The position numbers and the translations under genes were made by a program. A DNA stretch of 64,000 nucleotides from positions 62,001 to 126,000 of the forward strand of contig NZ_RJJQ01000015.1 in assembly GCF_003724155.1 (NCBI RefSeq), in the 5' to 3' direction. The DNA comes from Flexivirga caeni (GTDB lineage Bacteria > Actinomycetota > Actinomycetes > Actinomycetales > Dermatophilaceae). Each line of letters opens with the position of its first letter. The stretch's first letter is position 1. Shown here in pieces: positions 26,320-37,117 of this stretch. Under the pieces are notes generated by a model. The model saw nothing but the letters and a program-made list of their open reading frames with translations, ran no database searches and was not told the origin of the DNA.

Positions 26320-27453
26320 CTACGCGTCGACGGCACCCGCTGCGAGGTCGGCGAACGTGGCGCGCGCCACGTCGGCCGGGAACGCGCCCGCCATACCCTC
26401 CGGTGTGGTGTTGGTGAGCGCGACGATCACGGTGCGGGTGGCCGGGTCGATCGCCCACGAGTGGCCGTAGGCACCGCCCCAGTGCACCGAGTCCACCGGC
26501 AGCCCGTAGAGCGGGGCGGTGTCCGGCGAGGTCACCGCCCAGCCCCGGGCAAAGGAGTCACGCAGCGCCGGCGTGAGCTGGCGGCCGATGCGGGCGGCAT
26601 ACATCTCGGCGACCGTGCTGGACCGCAGGATCGGTGCCCCGCCGAGGGCGATCGTCTCCAGGAAGCGGAGCACGTCGTCGGCCGTGCCTGCCGCGCCGGC
26701 GCCGCCGGACGGCCATTGCCGCGCGTCGAAGATGCGCCCCGGAGAGTAGCGAACAACGTTGATATCGTTGGGGATCGGCTCGTCAGTGATCGGGATCAGG
26801 CCGTCACTGTATGCCGTGGCGACGTGCGCCTGCTCGCCGACGGAGAAGCCAAATCCGGGCATCCCAACCGGGCCGCACACCAACTCGGCGACCGCCTTCG
26901 GCAGCGGGGTCGCCGTGACCGTCGAGATGACGCCACCGAGCACGTCGTAGGCGACCGAGTAGCGGAACTCGGTGCCCGGTCTCGCACGCAGTGTCGTCCG
27001 CGCAATGCGGTCCAGATTCTCCGCCAGGGTCAGCTCGGTGCGGTCCAGGCCGTCCGACACCTGCAACTGGTCGTAGTCGCTGCCGGGCGGTTCGCCCATC
27101 CGGTAGGCGAGTCCGGCGGTGTGAGTCAGCAGGTGGTCAACGGTGATGTCAGGAGCGGACCCATCGGCGAGTTTCGGGCGAAAATCGGGTAGCCAGTGGT
27201 GGATCGGTGTCACCAGGTCGAGTTCGCCCGACTCGACGAGCCGCATCGCCGCAGCGGCGATGACCGGTTTGGTGACCGATGCCAGCCGGAACGTGGTCTC
27301 GCGGGTCATCGGTGTCGCGGAGGCGAGGTCCGCCATACCCGCGGCCTGCTCGTGCAGCAACTGGCCGTCCCGGCTGACCAGCAACACTGCTCCGGCGACG
27401 TGTCTGGCGCCGATGGCGTTCTCGACCGCGCGAGTGACTCCGGGAAGCGTCAT
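26320..27453 (-). CDS. Serine hydrolase of the beta-lactamase class C family
   Basis: A 377-residue esterase/peptidase-like enzyme. The nucleophile motif SxxK is SVTK in RLASVTKPVIAAAAMRL (about residue 58), the YxN-equivalent Tyr is in FRYSVAYDVLGGV, and the third motif is HWGGAYGHSW. There is no signal peptide, so a cytoplasmic location is likely, as for EstB-type esterases. The physiological substrate is unknown. It runs just ahead of the aldo/keto reductase gene in the same direction. Confidence 0.9.
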   Translation of the reverse strand: MTLPGVTRAVENAIGARHVAGAVLLVSRDGQLLHEQAAGMADLASATPMTRETTFRLASVTKPVIAAAAMRLVESGELDLVTPIHHWLPDFRPKLADGSAPDITVDHLLTHTAGLAYRMGEPPGSDYDQLQVSDGLDRTELTLAENLDRIARTTLRARPGTEFRYSVAYDVLGGVISTVTATPLPKAVAELVCGPVGMPGFGFSVGEQAHVATAYSDGLIPITDEPIPNDINVVRYSPGRIFDARQWPSGGAGAAGTADDVLRFLETIALGGAPILRSSTVAEMYAARIGRQLTPALRDSFARGWAVTSPDTAPLYGLPVDSVHWGGAYGHSWAIDPATRTVIVALTNTTPEGMAGAFPADVARATFADLAAGAVDA

Positions 27454-27561
27454 ACGCCGACCCTATGCTGCCGGCCCTCACTCGGCGGGGAGCGTGCCGC
27501 TGGCATACTCATCGTGTCATGTTTTCTTGACATGCAATCGCCTGTCAGGTTTACTTGACGC

Positions 27562-27768
27562 ATGAACGACGAGATGAAGCTCACCGAAGCGGCCGCGAGT
27601 GCCAACCCTGCTCAGGGACTCGCCGCGGTTCGCGCCCTTCGTGTCCTCGCCGACCGGCTGGAGGAAGTGCAGGTGCGCAATGCACGCGAGCGCGGCTGGA
27701 GCTGGCAGGCCATCGCTGATGTCCTGCAGGTCAGCCGGCAAGCCGTTCATCAGAAGCATTCACGGTAA
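27562..27768 (+). CDS. Small HTH protein
   Basis: A 68-residue protein with a helix-turn-helix at its C-terminus (ERGWSWQAIADVLQVSRQAV followed by HQKHSR). This type commonly precedes a ClpN-domain gene in actinobacteria and regulates it. The promoter region has two repeats, TTTTCTTGACATG and TTTACTTGACGC (27521-27560), the second 2 bases before the ATG; these may be its own operator or two -35 elements. Confidence 0.8.
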   Translation: MNDEMKLTEAAASANPAQGLAAVRALRVLADRLEEVQVRNARERGWSWQAIADVLQVSRQAVHQKHSR

Positions 27769-27804
27769 AAGTGCTGTGAATCAACGACTTTCAAGGAGAC
27801 AACC

Positions 27805-28608
27805 ATGTTCCGACCCATGGATTCAGAACTACGGATAGCAACAATGCAGGCGATGGAGGAGCGTGCGGAGCTGGGGCATGAACTGCTCGGCCCCGACCAC
27901 CTGCTGCTCGGCCTCCTGTCGAACGTGCGGGGCTCGGCATACAAGATGCTCACGGAGCACGGTGTGACCTACGAGTGGGCACGCCGCGTCGTAGCCGAGA
28001 AGCACGACGACTCCGCTGCGGCGGCCGCTCCGGACGAGGACGACGAGACGGCCAGCAACCTCGACGAGGACCGAGAAGCGTTGCGTGCCATTGGCATCGA
28101 CCTGGACAAGGTCCGTGCCGCAGTGCGAGAGACGTTCGGTGAGGACATCACCGAACGCTGGGGTCAGCGTCGCCCGCGCGGCGGCCGGGGTGAGCGTCGA
28201 GGCCATCGCGGTCACGAGCCGCGCGGGCACGGACCGCACGGTCGTCCCGCCCCGGATGATGGCGAATTCGGTCCGTGGGGGCCAGGATTCGGCCCCGGGA
28301 TGTTCGGACCGGGGGCCTTCGGGCCGCGCGGTCGCGGCCGGCGTGGCCCGCGCAGGCGGTTCGGGCGGATGAGCCCGAGCCTGCGGTCGATCGTCGAGCA
28401 GTTGCGCGACGACATGATGCGCGAACTGCACGATGACCTGCATCGTGGTGATCGGCCCCGGCTCGCCGAGGGCGCATTCACGCCCCGCGTGCTCGCTGCC
28501 GTGTTCGCCAGCGGCGACCCGGTGATCGAGGCGATCATCGAAGCCGCGGACGACCCAGGCGCGCTGCGGGCCGCCGTCGACGAGTTCGCCGGCAACGCCA
28601 CCGCCTGA
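27805..28608 (+). CDS. ClpN-repeat domain protein
   Basis: A 267-residue protein starting with a Clp N-terminal domain (about residues 5-60: [20 protein letters not shown] then [16 protein letters not shown]), which binds substrates or adaptors in Clp ATPases. No ATPase domain follows. The middle is Arg/Gly/His/Pro-rich and probably disordered. The C-terminus repeats a helical unit ([20 protein letters not shown]). It is in an operon with the small HTH gene 36 bases upstream. Such stand-alone ClpN proteins are thought to act in stress or proteolysis, but evidence is thin. Confidence 0.75.
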   Translation: MFRPMDSELRIATMQAMEERAELGHELLGPDHLLLGLLSNVRGSAYKMLTEHGVTYEWARRVVAEKHDDSAAAAAPDEDDETASNLDEDREALRAIGIDLDKVRAAVRETFGEDITERWGQRRPRGGRGERRGHRGHEPRGHGPHGRPAPDDGEFGPWGPGFGPGMFGPGAFGPRGRGRRGPRRRFGRMSPSLRSIVEQLRDDMMRELHDDLHRGDRPRLAEGAFTPRVLAAVFASGDPVIEAIIEAADDPGALRAAVDEFAGNATA

Positions 28609-28619
28609 GCGAGAAGTTC

Positions 28620-28654
28620 GAAGGCCCGGTCACCCGAGCGGTGGCCGGGCCTTC
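28620..28654 (+). terminator. Hairpin terminator after ClpN gene
   Basis: GAAGGCCCGGTCACC and GGTGGCCGGGCCTTC form a 15-bp stem with one G-T wobble and a 5-base loop, 12 bases past the stop codon. Confidence 0.8.
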
Positions 28655-28774
28655 GCGTGCGGTGTCTCGCTCCGCCCGGCATACGGCGTGCGCAACGTTC
28701 ACCAGTCGAGCGATGAAGAGGTCTACCCTGCGGAGAGCCCCACGACAACGATTGCCGATGCGAGGAACGGTTCG

Positions 28775-29509
28775 ATGCTTGGACTGCCGGATGCCGTCAC
28801 CACTTGTCTGTTCGACCTCGATGGTGTCCTCACCGACACCGCGAGCGTGCACCGGAAGGCGTGGCAGCAGATGTTCGACGCGTTCCTGAAGGCGCGGGAC
28901 GGGGACGGCTTCCAGCCGTTCACGGGCGATGACTACAACGAGTATGTCGACGGCAAGCCACGCCAGGACGGCGTCCGCGACTTCCTGGCGTCTCGCGACA
29001 TAAACCTGCCCGACGGGACTCCCGACGATCCGCCGACCGCCGAAACCGTCTGGGGTCTGGGCAATCGTAAGAACAACCTGGTGCAGGACGAGATCGCGCA
29101 GCACGGCGTCGAGGTCTACGAGGGCAGCCGCCGATATCTGCAGCAGGCGCAGGCCAGGGGGCTGCGGCGCATCGTCGTCTCCTCGAGCGCGAACACCGCA
29201 ATGGTGCTGCGCGTCACCGGCCTCGAGCAGTATGTCGAGGGGCGCATCGACGGGGTGACCCTGCGCGAACAGAACATCAAGGGCAAACCCGCGCCCGACT
29301 CCTATCTCGCCGGCGCCAAGCTCGCCGGGGCACCCCCGGACCAGTGCGCCGTCTTCGAGGACGCGGTCTCCGGGGTCGAGGCGGGCCACGCCGGCCACTT
29401 CGGCTGCGTGGTCGGCGTCGACCGGGTCGGGCATGCGGACGCATTGCGCGCGGGCGGCGCGGACGTGGTGGTGCAGGACCTGTCCCAGCTCATCGACGAG
29501 GAGAAGTGA
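28775..29509 (+). CDS. pgmB: Beta-phosphoglucomutase family HAD hydrolase
   Basis: A 244-residue HAD phosphotransferase. Motif I is [10 protein letters not shown] with nucleophile and acid Asp; motif II is [12 protein letters not shown]; Lys is in [10 protein letters not shown]; motif IV is [12 protein letters not shown]. The enzyme converts beta-glucose 1-phosphate to glucose 6-phosphate. ATG 28775 follows GAGGAACGG and is preferred over the longer frame. The next gene, 3 bases downstream, is a GH65 phosphorylase that makes beta-glucose 1-phosphate, so the two form one catabolic step pair. Confidence 0.92.
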   Translation: MLGLPDAVTTCLFDLDGVLTDTASVHRKAWQQMFDAFLKARDGDGFQPFTGDDYNEYVDGKPRQDGVRDFLASRDINLPDGTPDDPPTAETVWGLGNRKNNLVQDEIAQHGVEVYEGSRRYLQQAQARGLRRIVVSSSANTAMVLRVTGLEQYVEGRIDGVTLREQNIKGKPAPDSYLAGAKLAGAPPDQCAVFEDAVSGVEAGHAGHFGCVVGVDRVGHADALRAGGADVVVQDLSQLIDEEK

Positions 29510-29512
29510 CGA

Positions 29513-31876
29513 ATGACCAAGAGCGAGTTCACTGTTGAGCCGTGGCGGGTGCGCGAGCTGGGACTGCACCCGGGCAACCTGGCTCAGTCGGAGTCGATCT
29601 TCGCACTGTCCAACGGGCACATCGGGGTGCGCGGCAACTACGACGAGTCGACGCCGAACGGCCTGCTCGGCACCTACCTCAACTCGTTCTACGAAGAGCG
29701 CCCGCTGCCGTATGCAGAGGCGGGATACGGCTACCCCGAAGAGGGTCAGACGATCGTCAACGTCACCGACGGCAAGATCATCCGGCTGCTCGTGGACGAC
29801 CAGCCACTGGACATGCGGTATGGCGTGGTGCGTCACCAGGAGCGGTCACTCGACCTGCGGGAAGGCACGCTGCACCGCGACGTGATCTGGGAGACCACCG
29901 CGGGCGCGCAGGTGCGGATCCGCTCCACCCGGATGGTGTCGTTCACCCAGCGTGCGATCCTCGCGATCCGCTACACGGTCGAGGCGATCAACCAGCCGGT
30001 GCGCATCGTGATGCAGTCGGAAATGGTTGCGAACGAACGCCTTTCGATGAAGTCGAAAGATCCGCGCGTCGCGGCTGCGCTGAAGGACCCGCTGCGCCCG
30101 GAGGAATACTCCAACAGCAACAACCGGTCGCTGCTGATCCACCGCACCCGCCGCAGCAAGTTGCGCGTCGCGGTCGCGTGCGACCACGTGATCCACGCCG
30201 ACGGAGATTTCCACACCAACACCTACGTGCAACCCGACTGGACTCGCACCACGGTGGGCACCGAGCTGGAGCCGGGCGACACGGTCGGACTCACGAAATT
30301 CGTTGCCTACGGCTGGAGTTCGCAGCGCACGTTGCCCGCACTGCGCGATCAGGTGGATGCCGCGCTGTCCGCCGTGCTGCACACCGGGTGGGACAACCTG
30401 GTCGCCGAGCAGCGCGCGTATCTCGACGAATTCTGGGACGGCGCGGACGTCGAGGTCGACGGTGACCCGGTGATCCAGCAGGCGGTCCGCTTCGGGCTGT
30501 GGCATGTCCTGCAAGCGGGTGCGCGTGCAGAGGGCCGCGCCATACCGGCGAAAGGTCTGACCGGGCCCGGGTATGACGGCCACTGTTTCTGGGACAGCGA
30601 GATGTATGTGCTGCCGGTGCTCACCGCGACCGCACCGCAGGCGGCGCGGGACGCCATCGGCTGGCGGCTGTCCATCGCCGGGATGGCACGAGAGCGCGCG
30701 CAGACCCTGAAACTGAAGGGTGTTGCCTTCCCGTGGCGGACCATTCGCGGGCAGGAGTGCTCGGCATACTGGCCGGCCGGCACGGCGGCGTTCCATGTGA
30801 ACGCGGCGATCGCGGTGTCGGCGGCGCGCTATGTGTTCTGGACCCTGGACGAGGAATTCGACCGGGAGATCGCACTGCCACTGCTGGTCGAGACCGCGCG
30901 GCTGTGGGCCGACCTGGGATACCACGGCGACGACGGACGCTTCCACATCGACGGGGTGACCGGGCCCGACGAATACAGCGCGATCGTCGACGACAACACC
31001 TACACCAATCTGATGGCCGCCCGGAACCTGCGGTATGCGGCCGAAGCGGCCGAGCGCTGGCCCAAGGCGGCCAAGGAGCTGAAGGTCGGCGAGGCGGAAC
31101 TCGCGGACTGGTGGAGCGCGGCGCAGACGATGGCCGTTCCCTATGACAGCGAGCGGGACGTCCACATGCAGGACGCCGATTTCACCCAGCACCGCATGTG
31201 GGACTTCGAGGAGACCGCCAAGGACGGTGGCTATCCGCTGCTGCTGCACTACCCGTATGTCGAGATCTACCCCCGGCAGGTCGTCAAGCAAGCCGACCTC
31301 ATCCTCGCAATGCATTGGTGCGGCGACGAATTCACCCAGGAGCAGAAGGCGCGCGCCTTCGAATACTACGAAGCCGTCACCTGTCGCGACTCCTCGCTGT
31401 CGGCCTGCACCCAGGCGGTCATCGCCGCGGAGGTCGGGCAGGTTGCCCTGGCGCACGACTATGCGACCGAGGCTGCCCTGATGGACCTGCGTGACCTGGA
31501 GAGCAACACCGGCGACGGGGTCCACATCGCGTCGCTGGCCGGCGGCTGGATCGCCCTCGTAGCCGGTTTCGGCGGCATGCGGGATCACCACGGCGAGCTG
31601 AGCTTTGCGCCCGCGCTGCCCGACGGCATCACCCGGCTGGCCTTCGCGATCCGCTGGCAGGGCTGCAAGGTCCGGGTCGAGATCACCCACGATCACACGC
31701 GCTATCTGCTGGAGGACGGCCCGGACGCGCACGTCACGATCAAGCATTACAACCGCAGATTCACCCTGCACTCGGGCAAGCCGGCCGCGAAGGCGACCAA
31801 ACCGCCGAAGCCGCTCACCCCCCGGCCGACGCAGCCGGTCGGCCGCGCGCCGATCCGTGCCGGCTCGGGCACGTGA
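29513..31876 (+). CDS. GH65 glycoside phosphorylase (trehalose/maltose type)
   Basis: A 787-residue inverting phosphorylase that splits an alpha-glucosyl disaccharide with phosphate, giving glucose and beta-glucose 1-phosphate. The N-terminal domain starts with LAQSESIFALSNGHIGVRGN. The (alpha/alpha)6 domain contains GHCFWDSEMYVLPVL and the general-acid Glu in TGPDEYSAIVDDNTYTNL (about residue 487), then QADLILAMHW. Trehalose is the most likely substrate in actinobacteria; maltose or kojibiose cannot be excluded by eye. The last 45 residues are a Pro/Lys-rich tail. Confidence 0.9.
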   Translation: MTKSEFTVEPWRVRELGLHPGNLAQSESIFALSNGHIGVRGNYDESTPNGLLGTYLNSFYEERPLPYAEAGYGYPEEGQTIVNVTDGKIIRLLVDDQPLDMRYGVVRHQERSLDLREGTLHRDVIWETTAGAQVRIRSTRMVSFTQRAILAIRYTVEAINQPVRIVMQSEMVANERLSMKSKDPRVAAALKDPLRPEEYSNSNNRSLLIHRTRRSKLRVAVACDHVIHADGDFHTNTYVQPDWTRTTVGTELEPGDTVGLTKFVAYGWSSQRTLPALRDQVDAALSAVLHTGWDNLVAEQRAYLDEFWDGADVEVDGDPVIQQAVRFGLWHVLQAGARAEGRAIPAKGLTGPGYDGHCFWDSEMYVLPVLTATAPQAARDAIGWRLSIAGMARERAQTLKLKGVAFPWRTIRGQECSAYWPAGTAAFHVNAAIAVSAARYVFWTLDEEFDREIALPLLVETARLWADLGYHGDDGRFHIDGVTGPDEYSAIVDDNTYTNLMAARNLRYAAEAAERWPKAAKELKVGEAELADWWSAAQTMAVPYDSERDVHMQDADFTQHRMWDFEETAKDGGYPLLLHYPYVEIYPRQVVKQADLILAMHWCGDEFTQEQKARAFEYYEAVTCRDSSLSACTQAVIAAEVGQVALAHDYATEAALMDLRDLESNTGDGVHIASLAGGWIALVAGFGGMRDHHGELSFAPALPDGITRLAFAIRWQGCKVRVEITHDHTRYLLEDGPDAHVTIKHYNRRFTLHSGKPAAKATKPPKPLTPRPTQPVGRAPIRAGSGT

Positions 31877-31969
31877 TACGGGTCCGCGGACGAGTGACAC
31901 ACTGGGATCAGGCGGCCGAGGCGGGCTGAACCGGGCTTCGGCGCACGTCACTGACAGGAGCCGAAAACG

Positions 31970-33382
<1,413 letters not shown>

Positions 33383-33430
33383 GCCGCAAACCTGCACGTC
33401 GCTCCCAGGTGACCTTGATGGGCTGGTGCT

Positions 33431-34114
33431 GTGGCTTCGACGGTGATCAGAACGCGGATGGACTATGTGCCGGATCGTTCGACAGGACGGTCGGCGCGAA
33501 TCGAGTTCACCGAGTCGGAGACCCTCCGGCCCGGCCTCGACCGCTGCTACGTCTGGGCGGTCGTCGTGCTGGGCATCGTCTTCGCGGCGTCGCTGCTGCT
33601 GCAACTGTTGCTCTACCTCTACATCGCGCAACGCTGGTACAGCCCGGCCTGGCTGATCGGCTCTCTGGTCGGTGCCGTAGCGGTGTTCCTCGTCACGCGG
33701 GCACGCGTGCGCCGGGAAACGCGCTCCCGCACGGTGATCCGTAGCCTCACCACGGGGGCGACGGCGGCGCAGTTCGGCAAGATTTCGGCCGGCCTGACCG
33801 AGGACCAGATCCGCGAAATGTCCGGCTGGCCGGACGCAGCGCTGTCGGCGTTCGTGCTCGCCCCGGCGCCGCCCGGGTCTCTCTTCACTGTGCGCGCGGC
33901 TCTGGCGGCGGCGCAGTTGCACGACGCCGAGACCACCGAGATGCTGTTGCAGGAGGTGTTGTCGTCCCCGACCTACCTGCGCGGCGACGGCTCGCAGGTC
34001 ATGGAGGGCATCGCGGCGACGATCGGCCTGCCCGGCTCGGCACAGACGACCGCACGGGTCACTGGCTTCGATGCCGCGCTGCAGCAGCTGTTGCCGGCGA
34101 CGCCGGCCGGCTGA
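33431..34114 (+). CDS. Membrane protein of unknown function
   Basis: A 227-residue protein with two adjacent helices (about residues 42-64 and 74-92) and a C-terminal cytoplasmic region of about 130 residues. The GTG start follows fumC by 48 bases. I see no catalytic motif. It could be a small actinobacterial envelope protein of lineage-specific type. Confidence 0.65.
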   Translation: MASTVIRTRMDYVPDRSTGRSARIEFTESETLRPGLDRCYVWAVVVLGIVFAASLLLQLLLYLYIAQRWYSPAWLIGSLVGAVAVFLVTRARVRRETRSRTVIRSLTTGATAAQFGKISAGLTEDQIREMSGWPDAALSAFVLAPAPPGSLFTVRAALAAAQLHDAETTEMLLQEVLSSPTYLRGDGSQVMEGIAATIGLPGSAQTTARVTGFDAALQQLLPATPAG

Positions 34115-34140
34115 CCCGGCTCAGGCTGATCCGCTACCGG

Positions 34141-35313
34141 CTACGGGTTGGCGGCCAGGAAGAGGAATGCCGCCAGCAGCACCAGGTGCAGACCGCCCTG
34201 CAACCGCGTCGCCCGGCCGGGCACGACGGTCAGGATGCCAACACCGGCCGTAATGGCGAGCAGCACGATCTGGGTCGAGCCCAGCCCGAGGTGCAGGTCG
34301 GTCGGGAGCCAGATCGACGCGACCGCGATGGTCGGGATGGTGAGCCCGATCGAAGCCATCGCCGAGCCGTAGCCGAGGTTGAGGCTGATCTGGGTGCGGT
34401 CCTGCCGGGCGGCGTTGATCGCGGCGAGTGTCTCCGGTGCGAGTACGAGCAGCGCGATGATCACGCCGACGAAGGAGTGCGGCAGGCCGAGCCACGCGAC
34501 GCCGTCCTCGATCGGCTTCGACTCGACCTTGGCCAGGCCGACAACCGCAACGAGCGAGACCAGCAACATGCCCAGGCTGATCAGCGCGGTGCGATTGCTG
34601 GGTGGTTCGGCGTGCTCGCCGTCATCGTTCCCGTCATCCTCGACGCCTCCTGCCGGCTGCTCGGCGGACTGCGCCGCATGCCCGGAAGCCGTTGCCAGTG
34701 GCCGGTGCTCATGCTTGGCGACGGGCAGGAAGAAGTCACGGTGCCGCCGGGTCTGGGTGACGACGAACAGCCCGTAGAGACACAGCGCGGAAATGGCGGC
34801 GAAGGTCAGCTGCGAGCCGGAGTATGCCGGGCCGGGCTCGCTGGTGAACGTCGGGAGCACGAGGCACAGCGTCGCCAGCGTGATGACGCAGGCGAGCGCT
34901 GCCCCGGTGCCCTCGGCGTTGAAGGTGACGGTGTGGTGGTGCATGGCGCCCACGAGCAACGAGATGCCGACGATGCCGTTACAGGTGATGATCACTGCCG
35001 AGAAGACAGTGTCCCGGGCGAGGGTGCTGGCGTCGTCGCCGCCACTCACCATCAAGGTCACGATGAGTGCCACCTCGATGATCGTGACGGCGACTGCGAG
35101 CACCAATGACCCGAACGGCTCGCCAACCCGGTGGGCGACCACCTCGGCGTGGTGGACGGCCGCCAGCACCGAAGCACCCAGCAGCAGTGTCACCACGACG
35201 ATCCACACGGCGCCGATGTGGCGGCCCCAGGTGAACGGCAGTGGCAACAGCGCGAGGACGGGTGCCCAGAGGGTCCAGCGGTTCAGCACGGCCTGCAGTC
35301 GAGGTGAATCCAC
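34141..35313 (-). CDS. CaCA-family cation/proton exchanger (ChaA-like)
   Basis: A 390-residue antiporter with about eleven helices. The two alpha-repeat motifs are LVLAVAVTIIEVALIVTLMVSG-type sequence near residues 65-85, and a second around LLVLAPETLAAINAARQD near 305. Both carry the acidic residues that bind Ca2+ or Na+. A His/Asp/Glu-rich cytoplasmic loop (about residues 195-235) could sense ions. It likely exports Ca2+ or Na+ in exchange for protons. Confidence 0.88.
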   Translation of the reverse strand: MDSPRLQAVLNRWTLWAPVLALLPLPFTWGRHIGAVWIVVVTLLLGASVLAAVHHAEVVAHRVGEPFGSLVLAVAVTIIEVALIVTLMVSGGDDASTLARDTVFSAVIITCNGIVGISLLVGAMHHHTVTFNAEGTGAALACVITLATLCLVLPTFTSEPGPAYSGSQLTFAAISALCLYGLFVVTQTRRHRDFFLPVAKHEHRPLATASGHAAQSAEQPAGGVEDDGNDDGEHAEPPSNRTALISLGMLLVSLVAVVGLAKVESKPIEDGVAWLGLPHSFVGVIIALLVLAPETLAAINAARQDRTQISLNLGYGSAMASIGLTIPTIAVASIWLPTDLHLGLGSTQIVLLAITAGVGILTVVPGRATRLQGGLHLVLLAAFLFLAANP

Positions 35314-35351
35314 CAGACCATTATCCCGTCATCCGCCGGCCAGTCACCGGA

Positions 35352-37028
35352 TCAGGGCAGGTAGTAGGTCGGGTTGGGCAGCTTGACCGGCACGAGGGCG
35401 TGCCCGCCGATCAGGTCGCTGAACTGGTCGCCGAAGTTCGCGAGGATGGTGTAGCCGCCGCCGGACGGCGACTCGACGTGCGCCCGGGTCTGCGACTTGA
35501 ACTCGATCGTCGTGCACTTGGCCGCGGCGCAGGTGATGTATGGCGGCTGCTGGCTCGACCCGACACCGGTCCACTTGGTGTAGTAGTTCGCGGCGGTGAA
35601 GCCCTGGTAGCCGTCCTTCGCCAGGTTGCCCATCGTCGCGGTCTTCTGGTCGTCGTGGCGTCCGGTGAGCCCGATCAGCGTGCACCCGGCCCTGTTCGCG
35701 GCGTTGACCATTGCTACCATGCCCGGGTTCGCCGGGAACTTCTCGTCCTGCACCCAGGTGTCCTGCAGCGCCGGGTCGAAGTTGAAGTGCATGGCGCCGT
35801 CCTCCATGTCGTAGGTCCACAGCGTCGTGTCGTCGGCGTCCAGCACGATCGCCGGCTTGGCACCGAGCAGCTTCCCGACCGTGCAGGCAAAGCTGAGCAG
35901 CGGCGTGACCCTGCGGGTCAGCCGGGTCATCTCGGTGATGTACGGCGACGATGTCTTGTTCGCGATGCCATTCGCGCCCGCACCGTAGTAGGTGCGGATC
36001 GTCGCCTTCACCGAGTCGATGTTCGGAATACCCTCTCCGCCTTGAGTTTTCCCACTCGAGCCATCGGCCTTCATGATGAAGTGGGTGCGCGGGGAGAGCC
36101 GCGGCTGCGACATCCCCGGCAGGTCCGGGGACGGCAGGTAGTAGGTCGGGTTGGGCAGCTTCACGGTGTGGTCGGCGGATCCGCCCTGCAGGTCGGAGAA
36201 CTGGTCGCCGAGGTTGAGCGCGACGTCATACCCCATCGACTCGATGTGCTTGCGGGTGCCCGCCTTGAACTCCACGGTCGTGCACTTCGCCGTGGCGCAC
36301 GTGATGTATGACGGCTGCTGGCTCGAGCCGACGCCGGTCCACTTGGTGAAGAAGTGCTTCGCAGTGAAGCCGGTGTAGCCGACCTTCTTCAGGTTGCCGA
36401 GCGTCGCGGCTTTCTGGTCGTCGTTGCGGCCGGTGATGCCGAAGATGGTGAATCCGGCTGCCTTGGCTGCCTTTTCGAACTTCACCATGCCGGGGGTCGC
36501 CGGGAACTTCTCGTCCTGCACCCAGGTGTCCTGCAGTGCAGGGTCGAAGTTGAAGTGCATGGCGCCGTCTTCCATGTCATAGGTCCACAGCGTCGTGTCG
36601 TCGGCATCGAAGACGATGGCGGGCTTCTTGCCGTGCGCGGCGCTCTGCTTGTAGAGCGACTTCAGGCGCGCGGTCTGCGCCGCCAGAATCGAGTCCATCT
36701 GGCTGATGTATGGCGACGACTTCTTGTTCGCGATGCCGTGCGCGTCGGCGTTGTAGTAGGTCCGGATCGTCGACTTGACCACGGCGATGTTCGGGATGCC
36801 CGCGCCACCAACGGTATTCCCGCTGGAGCCGTCCGGCTGCATGGTGAAGCTGGTGCGTGGGGTGAGGTAGGTGTCGGTCCAGGACGCGAGCGATTTCACC
36901 GCGCTCTGCTGGCTCAGGGTGGTCCGCGAGTGGTGACCCGTGTCGGCGCTCGCGGCCGGTGCGAGGGCGAGCGCGGGAGCGGCTGCCGCCACCGCGATCG
37001 CAGCGATCATTGCTGCACGACGATGCAT
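35352..37028 (-). CDS. Secreted HAD acid phosphatase with duplicated domain
   Basis: A 558-residue exported protein with a signal peptide ending near APAASA. It carries two tandem copies (about residues 45-295 and 305-558) of a class B/plant-type acid phosphatase HAD domain. Each has DADDTTLWTYDMEDGAMHFN (catalytic DxD), a TGRxDDQK motif and a LGDQFSD/FGDQFSD motif. Each also begins with LSPRTHFIMKADGSSG or a near copy and ends with KLPNPTYYLP. Single-domain homologues are about 250-290 residues, so this is an internal gene duplication. Both active sites look intact. Confidence 0.88.
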   Translation of the reverse strand: MHRRAAMIAAIAVAAAAPALALAPAASADTGHHSRTTLSQQSAVKSLASWTDTYLTPRTSFTMQPDGSSGNTVGGAGIPNIAVVKSTIRTYYNADAHGIANKKSSPYISQMDSILAAQTARLKSLYKQSAAHGKKPAIVFDADDTTLWTYDMEDGAMHFNFDPALQDTWVQDEKFPATPGMVKFEKAAKAAGFTIFGITGRNDDQKAATLGNLKKVGYTGFTAKHFFTKWTGVGSSQQPSYITCATAKCTTVEFKAGTRKHIESMGYDVALNLGDQFSDLQGGSADHTVKLPNPTYYLPSPDLPGMSQPRLSPRTHFIMKADGSSGKTQGGEGIPNIDSVKATIRTYYGAGANGIANKTSSPYITEMTRLTRRVTPLLSFACTVGKLLGAKPAIVLDADDTTLWTYDMEDGAMHFNFDPALQDTWVQDEKFPANPGMVAMVNAANRAGCTLIGLTGRHDDQKTATMGNLAKDGYQGFTAANYYTKWTGVGSSQQPPYITCAAAKCTTIEFKSQTRAHVESPSGGGYTILANFGDQFSDLIGGHALVPVKLPNPTYYLP

Positions 37029-37117
37029 ATTTCATCTCCGGAAGAATGTGACGGGAAAGGGGTTCACCGACACTACTGCGCGCGAGCGGCGGATGGGGCT
37101 CTGAGCGGCCGACGAGT

